A DNA stretch of 16,602 nucleotides from JAWXTP01 sp044433415 (GCA_044433415.1 JAWXTP010000060.1:1-16602); one strand, 5' to 3'; shown: positions 1 through 7,377, counted from the stretch's first letter. Made by a program: numbers and translations. The notes: generated by a model from the letters alone, not told the origin.

Positions 1-345
1 CACCATAAACTTAGAACGATATGTAGTCCCTATTATGTCATCATAAATCCCTATCATGTATAACATTAGCAGGGCTAACGTAACCAATATCAAACTTATG
101 TCTAGCTCTATTGTAGGCCCTATGTTCGGTATCAACACATTTGTTAACGAAATACATAGCCACACCGAGAATAACACCGCAGGGAAAAAGGTAACCCCTC
201 CCAGGCGCGATGCTGTGGTGCTATGCACCTTCCGTGGATCTATAGGATCTATCAATCGCTTCCTCAACGATAATATCAATACACGAGGCAGCATAAATGC
301 AACTAGCGTACAGCTAATTACAAAAGAAAGTAAAGTTGTTATCAT
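1..345 (-). CDS. WecA/TagO-like polyprenyl-phosphate glycosyl-1-phosphate transferase, N-terminal part (runs off left edge)
   Basis: Integral membrane enzyme of the MraY/WecA/TagO family, expected to move a HexNAc-1-phosphate from a UDP-sugar to undecaprenyl phosphate and so start the lipid-linked repeat unit. Seen: 115 codons read leftward from ATG at 345-343, open to base 1. A hydrophobic N-terminal helix (about 1-25) precedes the motif LIDPIDPRKVH (31-41) and SRLGG (46-50). Further helices lie near 52-70 and 82-100. They are followed by GIYDDIIG (99-106), whose Asp-Asp pair matches the metal/phosphate-binding DDxxG motif, and YRSKF (109-113). An in-frame stop lies five codons before the ATG, so this is the only reasonable start. 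The forward reading frame over the same bases is a shadow. The gene lies in the same direction as the operon but is separated from manC by 319 bases of repeats, so it may be a last operon gene or have its own promoter. UDP-GlcNAc as donor is inferred. Confidence 0.9.
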   Translation of the reverse strand, partial: MITTLLSFVISCTLVAFMLPRVLILSLRKRLIDPIDPRKVHSTTASRLGGVTFFPAVLFSVWLCISLTNVLIPNIGPTIELDISLILVTLALLMLYMIGIYDDIIGTTYRSKFMV

Positions 346-357
346 AGTTTGTGTGTG

Positions 358-434
358 TTAGTGGTTAGGTGATAGAAATTAGGTGATAGGTGTTAGGTAA
401 TAGGTACTAGGTGTTAGCTTGTAGCTTGTAGGTG
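358..434 (+). repeat. Degenerate heptanucleotide tandem array (11 units, TTAGGTG family)
   Basis: Eleven consecutive 7-base units without a break in phase: TTAGTGG, TTAGGTG, ATAGAAA, TTAGGTG, ATAGGTG, TTAGGTA, ATAGGTA, CTAGGTG, TTAGCTT, GTAGCTT, GTAGGTG. Bases 2-4 are TAG in every unit and only the other positions drift. A second array of the same family lies on the opposite strand at 16348-16403. The layout resembles the heptanucleotide short tandem repeats (STRR) known from cyanobacteria, but I cannot name this family. Confidence 0.85.
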
Positions 435-516
435 CGACAAGCGACTAAATAATGTTCAAGAACAACAAGTAGTCACCTCTTTAGCCTAATGTTAATTAGC
501 ATGATAGCGGTTTGTA

Positions 517-538
517 GGGGCTGACCTTGTGTCCGCCC
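517..538. repeat. Imperfect hairpin, possible dispersed repeat
   Basis: GGGCTGAC (518-525) pairs with GTCCGCCC (531-538) with one mismatch across a 5-base CTTGT loop, preceded by TTTGTAGG. The shape recalls short G/C-rich hairpin repeats scattered between genes in many bacterial genomes. Its function is unknown. It lies between the heptamer array and the 50-base boundary element. Confidence 0.45.
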
Positions 539-601
539 TTATAATACGTTAGTATTATACAGTGACCTCCTAAATAAGTTTGTTTGTAGTTAGTGGTTGG
601 G

Positions 602-651
602 CTATATAATCTCAAAATGGGTCGGAGACCCTGCCTGACCGGCATTAGGTC
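602..651 (-). repeat. REP-like hairpin element, left copy (inverted relative to 15921-15970)
   Basis: Fifty bases that align to the reverse complement of 15921-15970 with 40 identities and no gaps, and over the first 31 bases to the reverse complement of 16315-16345 with 29 identities. The shared core is a GGGTC-NNN-GACCC hairpin followed by ATTTT and AGATTATA on one side, and GCC-GGYCA-GGC on the other. The bases differing between copies fall largely in the hairpin loop. It starts 14 bases after the manC stop. Confidence 0.85.
614..631 (-). terminator. Weak candidate terminator after manC
   Basis: Read on the minus strand, GGGTC-TCC-GACCC (5-bp G/C-rich stem, 3-base loop) is followed directly by ATTTTG, 34 bases after the manC stop codon. 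The stem is short and the T run is broken, so the case as an intrinsic terminator is modest. It is also the core of the repeat element at 602-651, copies of which occur where no terminator is needed. Confidence 0.3.
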
Positions 652-664
652 GACCCGATTCATT

Positions 665-1963
665 TTAATTTACAATATTTAATTGCACTTCTATTATTTT
701 CATATCAGAACGCGCCTCTACAGCATATTTTTGTCCTGATTTTATATTTGCTATATAACCTCTGTTAACAAGGGTTGTTTCATCATCTAAGGTAAGTACA
801 CCTTCGCCATCTATGACAGTCCAGGTTTTATCACAGCAATCATGAGATTGATAAACCGTACTACAACCTTTATTAATGCTTAAAATCTTTGTTAAAGCGT
901 TATAACCATCTTCAGATGTTTCACTGCTTATTATACGAGAACTGCCCCAGCGACGTTCTTCAAACATAGGTTGAGCCTTAATGTTGTCAGCATAGCTTTT
1001 AAGATTTACGCTAGCTTCCTTAGTACTTACTAAAATACCATCGGGACTTGCTGCAACGATTAGATTCTCTACACCTAAGCAGATAACAGGAGTGTTTAGT
1101 TCGTTAATTACATTAGTATTTATGCAATTTTCGTCAGTGATAACATTACCAATTTTAGCATTGCTTATCTTTTCTGAAAGACTGTTCCAAGTTCCTAGGT
1201 CGCTCCATGCACCACTATAAGGCACCAGACCAATAGAGGTAGCTTTTTCAACTACCTCATAGTCAAAACTTATCTTCTTGAACTCAGAATACCTATTACG
1301 AACTTCTGTAAAAGATTCAGCCTGAATATATTTGTCTATTATCTGTGCTATATATCCTAGTTTGAAAGCGAAAACCCCACCATTCCAAACGGCACCTTGA
1401 GCGATTAGTTCTTTTGCTGTTTTTTCGTCAGGTTTCTCTGTGAAGCGGTCAACAATAGTCAAACCCTCACTTTCTTGACTAGGGACTATATAACCAAACT
1501 TAGTAGAGGGTTCTGTAGGTGTAATCCCCATCAAAACTATATCCACATCGCTTGATTCTACAGCCTGTGCCATTTTAGCAATAGTTTCAAAATACCCAGC
1601 CTCGACATAAGAATCACTAGGCATTACTATAACCACTTCATCAAGGCTACACTTCTTTTCTTTAAGCAAGTAGCTTGCAGAAAGAGCAATTGCAGGGAAG
1701 GTGTCACGTCTCTCAGGTTCAGTTACAACATCAACATTATCACCAAGCTGATTAATTATAGAATCATATTGAGTAACACTTGTAGCGATAGTAATCTCCG
1801 CTTCTATAGAAGACTCCGATACCTGACGAGCTATACGCTGTACCATAGATTCATATGAACCATCTGGTGCAGTCAACAGTTTAAGAAACTGCTTAGAACG
1901 AATATCATTTGACAGTGGCCATAGGCGTTTCCCTGAACCTCCTGAAAGTAGGATTATTTGCAT
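665..1963 (-). CDS. manC: Mannose-1-phosphate guanylyltransferase
   Basis: Makes GDP-D-mannose from mannose-1-phosphate and GTP in the cytoplasm, the entry point for the GDP-fucose branch encoded just upstream. Residues 1-280 form the nucleotidyltransferase domain: SGGSGKRLWPLS (7-18) with K24, VMPSDSY (113-119, in place of the usual VMPADH), FTEKP (174-178), WNGGVFAF (193-200), SFDYEVVEK (232-240) and WSDLGTW (253-259). From RRWGS (337-341) to the end is a cupin domain like that of two-domain ManC/PMI enzymes. The family pattern QxHxHRxEHW is reduced there to YQSHDCCDKTW (371-381), so several expected metal ligands are missing and isomerase activity is doubtful. Length 432 is slightly short for bifunctional enzymes of about 470. 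It is the last gene of the compact operon, 2 bases after fcl. Confidence 0.93.
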   Translation of the reverse strand: MQIILLSGGSGKRLWPLSNDIRSKQFLKLLTAPDGSYESMVQRIARQVSESSIEAEITIATSVTQYDSIINQLGDNVDVVTEPERRDTFPAIALSASYLLKEKKCSLDEVVIVMPSDSYVEAGYFETIAKMAQAVESSDVDIVLMGITPTEPSTKFGYIVPSQESEGLTIVDRFTEKPDEKTAKELIAQGAVWNGGVFAFKLGYIAQIIDKYIQAESFTEVRNRYSEFKKISFDYEVVEKATSIGLVPYSGAWSDLGTWNSLSEKISNAKIGNVITDENCINTNVINELNTPVICLGVENLIVAASPDGILVSTKEASVNLKSYADNIKAQPMFEERRWGSSRIISSETSEDGYNALTKILSINKGCSTVYQSHDCCDKTWTVIDGEGVLTLDDETTLVNRGYIANIKSGQKYAVEARSDMKIIEVQLNIVN

Positions 1964-1965
1964 TG

Positions 1966-2889
1966 TTAAAGAGTTGCTTTAAATTCTTCATAGGTTCTTT
2001 CTATTCCTTGTTTAAAAAGAACAGAAGGTTTCCAACCCATGTTATATAATTTTGTTGAATCCATTAATTTACGAGGTGTACCATCAGGTTTTGTTGTATC
2101 CCATTCGATTTCACCCTCATAACCAACTACCGATTTAACCAATTCAGCAAGTTCTTTTATTGTCAATTCTGACTGAGAGCCTACATTTACATGACCATAA
2201 TCTGAATAATTCAACATACAGAAAATAGTAGCATCTGCCATATCATCAGCATGAAGAAACTCTCTATATGGTGAACCTGTGCCCCAAAGCACTACTTTTG
2301 ACCCATTCTCTTTTGCCTCATGAAATTTTCTAAGAAGTGCAGGTAGAACATGAGAGTTTTGTAAATCATAGTTATCACCAGTTCCGTAAAGGTTTGTTGG
2401 CATAACACTTACAAAATTACATCCATATTGCTTACGATAGTAGTCGCACATTTTAATACCTGCAATCTTTGCTATGGCATATGCTTCATTAGTTGGTTCT
2501 AAAAGACCTGTCAGTAAAGCATCTTCACTCATTGGCTGAGGTGCCATCTTAGGGTAAATACATGAACTTCCTAAGTACATAAGTTTTTTTACTCCATTGA
2601 TATATGAAGCATGAAGAACGTTTGCTTCTATCATCATATTTTCATAAAAAAACTGTGCAGGGTAGGTGTTATTTGCAACGATTCCTCCAACTTTTGCAGC
2701 AGCTAAGAATACGTAATCTGGTTTCTCTGTTGCGAAAAACTCATTTACTTGTTGTTGTGATGTAAGGTCAAGTTCGCTATGAGTACGTACTACAAAATTA
2801 CTGTAACCTCTATTTTGTAAGTTTCTTAATATCGCTGATCCAACCATTCCTCTATGACCAGCGATATAAATTTTTGCTTCTTTCTCCAT
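1966..2889 (-). CDS. fcl: GDP-L-fucose synthase (GDP-4-keto-6-deoxymannose epimerase/reductase)
   Basis: Extended short-chain dehydrogenase that epimerises GDP-4-keto-6-deoxy-D-mannose at C3 and C5 and reduces it with NADPH to GDP-L-fucose. Seen: the NADP-binding glycine motif GHRGMVG (11-17), the signature SSCIYP (108-113) with its catalytic Cys109, the YAIAK motif giving catalytic Tyr137 and Lys141, NSHVLPALL (178-186) with a conserved His, and SPYREFLHADDMADA (206-220). Length 307 is typical. The start codon overlaps the gmd stop by one base (TAATG), implying translational coupling. Together with gmd and manC it completes the route from mannose-1-phosphate to GDP-L-fucose. Confidence 0.96.
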   Translation of the reverse strand: MEKEAKIYIAGHRGMVGSAILRNLQNRGYSNFVVRTHSELDLTSQQQVNEFFATEKPDYVFLAAAKVGGIVANNTYPAQFFYENMMIEANVLHASYINGVKKLMYLGSSCIYPKMAPQPMSEDALLTGLLEPTNEAYAIAKIAGIKMCDYYRKQYGCNFVSVMPTNLYGTGDNYDLQNSHVLPALLRKFHEAKENGSKVVLWGTGSPYREFLHADDMADATIFCMLNYSDYGHVNVGSQSELTIKELAELVKSVVGYEGEIEWDTTKPDGTPRKLMDSTKLYNMGWKPSVLFKQGIERTYEEFKATL

Positions 2890-3962
2890 TATATATTAGA
2901 TTTCATATGAATCTTACGCACAAATTTCATATCGTGCTCAACCATAATCTTAACAAGTTCTGGGAATGAAGTTTGTGTAGGGTTCCATCCTAGTAAAGTT
3001 TTAGCTTTTGTAGGGTCTCCTAATAATTGTTCAACTTCAGCAGGGCGGAAAAATTTAGGGTCTACAGCTACAAGTTCTTTACCTGTTGCAACGTCTATAC
3101 CTTTTTCATCAACGCCTTCACCTTCCCAACGAAGCTCTATACCAACCTCTTTAAATGCTAGAGTTGTAAATTCACGTACTGTATGATATTCACCTGTTGC
3201 GATAACAAAATCTTCTGGTGTATCGTGTTGCAAGATCATCCACATACATTGAACATAATCTTTTGCGTAACCCCAGTCACGAAGAGAATCCATGTTGCCA
3301 AGGTAAAGTTTATCTTGAAAACCTTGCGCGATACGTGCAGCAGCTAAAGTGATTTTACGTGTTACGAAAGTTTCACCACGACGTTCTGATTCATGATTAA
3401 AAAGAATACCATTTACAGCATACATATCGTATGATTCACGGTAGTTTTTAGTAATCCAAAAACCATACTGTTTTGCAACACCATATGGACTACGAGGGTA
3501 AAAAGGTGTAGTTTCCTTTTGTGGAACTTCTTGTACAAGACCATATAGTTCAGAAGTCGATGCTTGATAGATACGGCATTTCTTTTCCATACCTAGTATA
3601 CGTACAGCCTCTAACATACGAAGTGTACCTACAGCATCACATTCTGCAGTGTATTCTGGAACGTCGAATGACACTTTTACATGCGACTGTGCAGCAAGAT
3701 TATAAATCTCGTCTGGCTGTACGGCTTGAATTATACGAACTAAAGAACTAGAGTCTGTCATATCTCCATAATGAAGATTTACTAGTTTTTTATTTTTCAT
3801 GTCACGTATCCACTCATCTAAGTACAGGTGTTCAATACGTGCAGTGTTAAAAGATGATGAACGACGGATAATTCCGTGAACCTCATAACCTTTTTCTAAT
3901 AAAAATTCTGCCAAGAATGATCCATCTTGACCAGTTATTCCTGTGATTAATGCTGTTTTCAT
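2889..3962 (-). CDS. gmd: GDP-mannose 4,6-dehydratase
   Basis: Converts GDP-D-mannose to GDP-4-keto-6-deoxy-D-mannose, using a tightly bound NADP. Seen: TGITGQDGS (7-15) as the Rossmann glycine motif, RRSSSFNTARIEHLY (33-47), typical of Gmd, NLAAQSHVKVSF (88-99), the catalytic STSELYG (135-141) with Thr136 and Glu138, and SPYGVAK (158-164) with catalytic Tyr160 and Lys164. NHESERRGETFVTRKI (189-204) is near-invariant in the family. Length 357 is normal. The bases here look less A+T-rich than the glycosyltransferase genes upstream, as expected for a conserved sugar-nucleotide gene. It starts 15 bases after the deacetylase gene and is coupled to fcl. Confidence 0.97.
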   Translation of the reverse strand: MKTALITGITGQDGSFLAEFLLEKGYEVHGIIRRSSSFNTARIEHLYLDEWIRDMKNKKLVNLHYGDMTDSSSLVRIIQAVQPDEIYNLAAQSHVKVSFDVPEYTAECDAVGTLRMLEAVRILGMEKKCRIYQASTSELYGLVQEVPQKETTPFYPRSPYGVAKQYGFWITKNYRESYDMYAVNGILFNHESERRGETFVTRKITLAAARIAQGFQDKLYLGNMDSLRDWGYAKDYVQCMWMILQHDTPEDFVIATGEYHTVREFTTLAFKEVGIELRWEGEGVDEKGIDVATGKELVAVDPKFFRPAEVEQLLGDPTKAKTLLGWNPTQTSFPELVKIMVEHDMKFVRKIHMKSNI

Positions 3963-3977
3963 TATATTTAGTTTTAT

Positions 3978-4823
3978 TTATAGTTTTATTGTTTGAGCCT
4001 CAGTCCAGTTAATCTGATTATTAGCTGTATGTATATCAACGAATTCAAATTCAGTTAACCATTTTCGTAATTTATTTTCTGCCCCTTTAAGTCCAACATA
4101 CGACTTAAATCTACGGGCTAGCGAAAGTTCTTTAAGCATAGGCTGCCCAGCATCAAGATCACGTGGATGAATGTAAGACATAACATAATCTGAATCTTTC
4201 GTAAATTTACGAATAGCACTATAAGGAAATAGTCTAAAATAGCCACCGCCTGAATAAACTATTTGTTTACCTCCTATTTTAACAGGGGAAATAGGCAATT
4301 CTTTTAATTTAAATCCATCTCCTTCTATCCATGCTGGTGCTATATGCTTATAAGATGGCATACCTCCATGCGCATGTGCTGCTGGAAAAACAGAGCAATC
4401 TATTTCGATTCCTAATTCACTAAGAACTTCAAAAGCCCACGGTTCACTTTCTCTTATAGAGAATCCTGGTGCTCGGAAATATTTAATTTTTTGACCTGAT
4501 ACATCTTCTAGTATCTTGATAGAACTGCTTACATCTTCTTTAAATTCATCACGATTTTGCTCCCAAACAAGCTGATGATTCATTGTGTGCGAACCTATCT
4601 CGTACTTTTCAGCAATTTTACGTACTACTTCAGGATATTTCTCTGCAACCCAACCAATTATAAAAAAAGTTGCTTTAGTATCTGTCTCTTCAAGGATATT
4701 TAAAATACGGTCAACATTTTGATGAATACGACATTCATAATTTGACCATTCTGCAGCACCCTTAGTTGAATCACAATCAAGTAAGTGAAACCATTCCTCA
4801 GTATCAAATGTTAAAATATTCAT
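3978..4823 (-). CDS. Polysaccharide deacetylase (CE4/NodB-like)
   Basis: Metal-dependent carbohydrate esterase family 4 enzyme expected to remove N-acetyl (or O-acetyl) groups from a sugar of the repeat unit. Seen: TFDTEEW (5-11) carrying the catalytic/metal Asp7, ATFFIIGW (51-58), the metal-binding SHTMNH (78-83) with His79 and His83, the RAPGFS motif (117-122) and a C-terminal YIHPRDLD (217-224), whose His is the likely catalytic acid and matches the subclass with a YxHPxE/D ending. There is no signal peptide or membrane helix, so the enzyme should act in the cytoplasm on nucleotide- or lipid-linked intermediates. It abuts the acyltransferase gene (TAGATG junction), suggesting both act on the same unit. 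Length 281. Confidence 0.9.
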   Translation of the reverse strand: MNILTFDTEEWFHLLDCDSTKGAAEWSNYECRIHQNVDRILNILEETDTKATFFIIGWVAEKYPEVVRKIAEKYEIGSHTMNHQLVWEQNRDEFKEDVSSSIKILEDVSGQKIKYFRAPGFSIRESEPWAFEVLSELGIEIDCSVFPAAHAHGGMPSYKHIAPAWIEGDGFKLKELPISPVKIGGKQIVYSGGGYFRLFPYSAIRKFTKDSDYVMSYIHPRDLDAGQPMLKELSLARRFKSYVGLKGAENKLRKWLTEFEFVDIHTANNQINWTEAQTIKL

Positions 4824-5402
4824 CTATTCTTCTCTTTTAGGAATTTGTTTTATAACTTTGGCAGGTCTGCCTGTTGCTATTGTCCATGCTGGTACATCTT
4901 TGGTTACTAACGAACCTGCACCTACTATTGCTCCTTCACCTATAGTTACTCCTGGCAGTATTATAGACTGAGTACCTGTTGAACAACCTTTACAGAGCCG
5001 AATAGGCTTTGCTTGATAACCAACTTTTGCGTAATCATCACCAAACATATAGTTCTCCAACTCTTTTTTATGACAAAGAAGTGTCGTTTGCCAGGTAATA
5101 TGTACATGATCCTCTACTGTTATTAAGTGAGCACGTGTAATATCTATTTTTACTTGAGCACCAATATGTACACCTTTCCCAACCTTTGCCCCCATCATTC
5201 TAAGTAGTATTGGACGCAATAAGAAAGGGTTTATTGGTTCAAGAATCACCCAATTCATCATACTTAATAGTAACGCTCTATATGTATTGCCAAAGAACTT
5301 TCCGAAAACTTTAAATAAACTAACATCACCGTATTCCTCCTCAGAGTAATTCATTCCTATTAGTCGTAGAAAACGATAGGTTAGACTTAGTTTTTTTCTC
5401 AT
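4824..5402 (-). CDS. WcaF-like hexapeptide-repeat acyltransferase
   Basis: Left-handed beta-helix O- or N-acyltransferase, likely an acetyltransferase that modifies a sugar of the polymer using acetyl-CoA. Seen: an N-terminal helical segment with WVILEPINPFLLRPILLRMM (51-70), then hexapeptide-like turns GAKVGKGVHIGAQVKID (71-87), the loop with TTLLCHKK (106-113) containing the expected catalytic His111, and the C-terminal coils GVTIGEGAIVGAGSLV (151-166) ending with the typical GRPAKVI (178-184). At 192 residues it fits the WcaF/colanic-acid acetyltransferase type. It lies between the GT26 and deacetylase genes with gaps of 6 and 0 bases. The exact acceptor is not visible. Confidence 0.88.
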   Translation of the reverse strand: MRKKLSLTYRFLRLIGMNYSEEEYGDVSLFKVFGKFFGNTYRALLLSMMNWVILEPINPFLLRPILLRMMGAKVGKGVHIGAQVKIDITRAHLITVEDHVHITWQTTLLCHKKELENYMFGDDYAKVGYQAKPIRLCKGCSTGTQSIILPGVTIGEGAIVGAGSLVTKDVPAWTIATGRPAKVIKQIPKREE

Positions 5403-5408
5403 AGATAA

Positions 5409-6131
5409 TTATTCTTTAGATAACATTTCACGTAATACATTCCACGAAAACAGAGGTACACATTGCAATGTTCTTTTCCATAACTTCTTTGGGTCTCGTG
5501 TAAATCTATATAGCCACTCAAAACCTGACTTTTGCCATCCGATTGGCGCTCGTTTTATATTGCCTGCGAAAAAGTCAAAGACAGCTCCGATTGTTCCAAT
5601 ATGACAATCTATGTTGAGTTCATTAAGATGCCTATAAGCCCACTTTTCTTGCTTTGGAGCTGTCATACCAATCCACAATAGATCGGGGTGAGCATTGTTA
5701 ACAGCGTCGATCATTGCACGATTCTCTTCATCAGAGAATTCAGTTTTGTATGGCGGTGAATAGGTCTCTATTTTTATATTCGGATAGACTTCTGCACCTT
5801 TCTTTTTAATCTGTTGTAAAGTTTCTTCACTACTACCCAAGAAGAAACAAGTACCTCCTCTTTTATTCAACTTATCCATCTCGACTTCAAATAAGTCAGC
5901 ACCTGCTACTCTGTCAATAGATTTTCTGTTAAAGAAATTATATGTTTTAGCGACACTTATTCCATCCGCAATTAACACATCTCCTTTTAATAAAGCCTCT
6001 GCATAAAACTCATCATATTGAGCAGTATTATATGATCGTGAATTAATTGTATTTATCAACAATTTCCCCTCGGGTAGTAATACTAAATCACTTTTATGAG
6101 CTATTAAATTTAAGTTTTTAATTCTGAACAT
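5409..6131 (-). CDS. WecG/TagA/CpsF-family glycosyltransferase (GT26)
   Basis: Membrane-associated transferase of family GT26; known members add the second sugar (for example ManNAc or ManNAcA) onto GlcNAc-PP-undecaprenol. Seen: LIADGISV (53-60) with the family's Asp, RVAGADLF (74-81), a Rossmann-like FFLGSSEETLQQI (96-108), WIGMTAPKQEKWAYRH (153-168), GAVFDFFAGNIKRAP (182-196) and the C-terminal FEWLYRFTRDP (204-214), all family hallmarks. Length 240 is normal. It sits 3 bases after a GT4 gene and 6 before the acyltransferase. The presence of a WecA/TagO-like enzyme at 1-345 fits a GT26 acting directly after initiation. The donor sugar is not determined. Confidence 0.93.
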   Translation of the reverse strand: MFRIKNLNLIAHKSDLVLLPEGKLLINTINSRSYNTAQYDEFYAEALLKGDVLIADGISVAKTYNFFNRKSIDRVAGADLFEVEMDKLNKRGGTCFFLGSSEETLQQIKKKGAEVYPNIKIETYSPPYKTEFSDEENRAMIDAVNNAHPDLLWIGMTAPKQEKWAYRHLNELNIDCHIGTIGAVFDFFAGNIKRAPIGWQKSGFEWLYRFTRDPKKLWKRTLQCVPLFSWNVLREMLSKE

Positions 6132-6134
6132 TTA

Positions 6135-7376
6135 CTATTTATTATCTATTGCTTTATTATATAATTCTAATATTTTTTTTACTTTACTTTCCCACGTGAG
6201 TGTCTGTTGCACAGAATAACAATTTGCAGACATTTGTTCTAAAACATTAGGATTATTATACATATACTCGATTATATTTGCAAATTCTACAATAGCATTT
6301 TGTTTAGTAGTCAGTTCGATCTTCGCACCAATACGTTCATTAACTATAGGACCAAAACCACACGTATTAAAGCATAATATGGGTAATTTATTCGATATCG
6401 CCTCTAAAATTACTGTTGACGTAGCCTCCATGATACTTGTAAAAAAGAACAATTGACTATTTTGCATCAGCTTTTGTACTTCGCTATTATCTATTTGACC
6501 ATAAAATGTACAACACGAACTAATCCCAATATCTTTAGCATATTTAATATATTTCTCAGTTGTACATGCGTTGACAGATTGACCAACTATATGTAAATGT
6601 ATATTTTTCAGATGTACAACACGGCTCAAAGTATCCATAGCCAGATACAATTGTTTTGTCTCTATAAATCGCCCAACCCATAGAATATTAAATTGACTAC
6701 TGTCAATATCATACATTCTATTTATATTTATGTTGGAGCAACCTGTTTCATTAATAAGTACAACAGGCAGACTATAATAACTATCAATAAAGTCAAAAGC
6801 ACCTTTAGTCGCAGCTATGCGAACATCGGCTTTATTCATTGCTTTAATAATTCTAAGATCAAACCTACGCTGATAATCGGTTATTACATTTTTCATTCTA
6901 GCAAATAAACGCTGTTTTAATGGTGCATCTCGTAAGAATTTCACAGGCAAAAGATTCATGCCTCCAATTGGGCCCCAAACAAATGGAATATTTTCCATTT
7001 TCCACAAATAACCTGGCTCTCTAAAGCCAACCATATTAAGCTGATGTATAACGTCTATATGGTATTTTAAGCAAATATCTTTAGCAATTTTAAGTGTATG
7101 TTTTTGCCATTTCTTGTAATGTAAATAAAACCTCCAATCTCCCTGATTCCAACACATTTTACGCACCCTATCAGAAATAGTATTATAATAGAAATGCATA
7201 TTTTTTCCTTGCGGCAAAGTTGGTAGAACCTCTTCAATCTTATCTCGAAACTCTTCCTCTGTTATAATATGCAACTCACAATAGTTTGCAAGATTTACGC
7301 ACCAATTCCAAGCCATTCCTGGCTCGCTTCCCATATTGGGTGAACATGCATATGCATTAATTATAATTGATAACAT
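6135..7376 (-). CDS. Glycosyltransferase family 4-like protein
   Basis: Retaining GT-B glycosyltransferase for one linkage of the repeat unit. Seen: an N-terminal domain beginning NAYACSPNMGSEPGMAWNW (7-25), the donor-independent half common to GT4 proteins; a central PFVWGPIGG (131-139); and a C-terminal domain starting ILWVGRFIETK (231-241), LHIVGQS (261-267) and the EX7E motif with Glu317 and Glu325 in MEATSTVILEAISNKLP (316-332), the usual nucleotide-sugar-binding pair. Length 413. Very A+T-rich, like its neighbours. Its stop is 3 bases from the GT26 start, and its own start is one base from the stop of the second GT4 gene. Substrate unknown; a fucosyl or hexosyl donor is possible. Confidence 0.88.
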   Translation of the reverse strand: MLSIIINAYACSPNMGSEPGMAWNWCVNLANYCELHIITEEEFRDKIEEVLPTLPQGKNMHFYYNTISDRVRKMCWNQGDWRFYLHYKKWQKHTLKIAKDICLKYHIDVIHQLNMVGFREPGYLWKMENIPFVWGPIGGMNLLPVKFLRDAPLKQRLFARMKNVITDYQRRFDLRIIKAMNKADVRIAATKGAFDFIDSYYSLPVVLINETGCSNININRMYDIDSSQFNILWVGRFIETKQLYLAMDTLSRVVHLKNIHLHIVGQSVNACTTEKYIKYAKDIGISSCCTFYGQIDNSEVQKLMQNSQLFFFTSIMEATSTVILEAISNKLPILCFNTCGFGPIVNERIGAKIELTTKQNAIVEFANIIEYMYNNPNVLEQMSANCYSVQQTLTWESKVKKILELYNKAIDNK

Positions 7377-7377
7377 A

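Larger units (their letters stand above)
346..664. other. Intergenic repeat region between manC and the WecA-like gene
   Basis: No credible coding sequence. It holds, from left to right: a 77-base heptamer array (358-434); an imperfect hairpin around 517-538; a perfect 7-bp stem-loop ATAATAC/GTATTAT at 541-558 with a 4-base loop; and one copy of the 50-base inverted element that also occurs at the other end of the operon (602-651). No Bacteroidetes-type promoter (TTTG then TAnnTTTG, 19-21 bases apart) could be found on the minus strand for the gene starting at 345. Confidence 0.7.

Noticed and set aside
56..361. Forward-strand reading frame of 101 codons
   Set aside because: The minus strand of the same bases encodes a recognisable WecA/TagO-like N-terminus, and the forward product has no family features.
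358..434. CRISPR-like array
   Set aside because: Units are 7 bases with no spacers and no cas genes nearby; it is a simple short-period tandem repeat.
575..582. TAAGTTTG as a forward Bacteroidetes -7 promoter box
   Set aside because: No TTTG lies 19-21 bases upstream, and a forward promoter here would point into the 3' end of the operon with no forward gene to serve.
3521..3751. Forward frame inside gmd
   Set aside because: Lies wholly within the well-supported gmd gene; the product has no recognisable motif. The forward frames at 6693-6908, 11954-12145, 12471-12659, 14923-15135 and 15210-15410 are rejected for the same reason.
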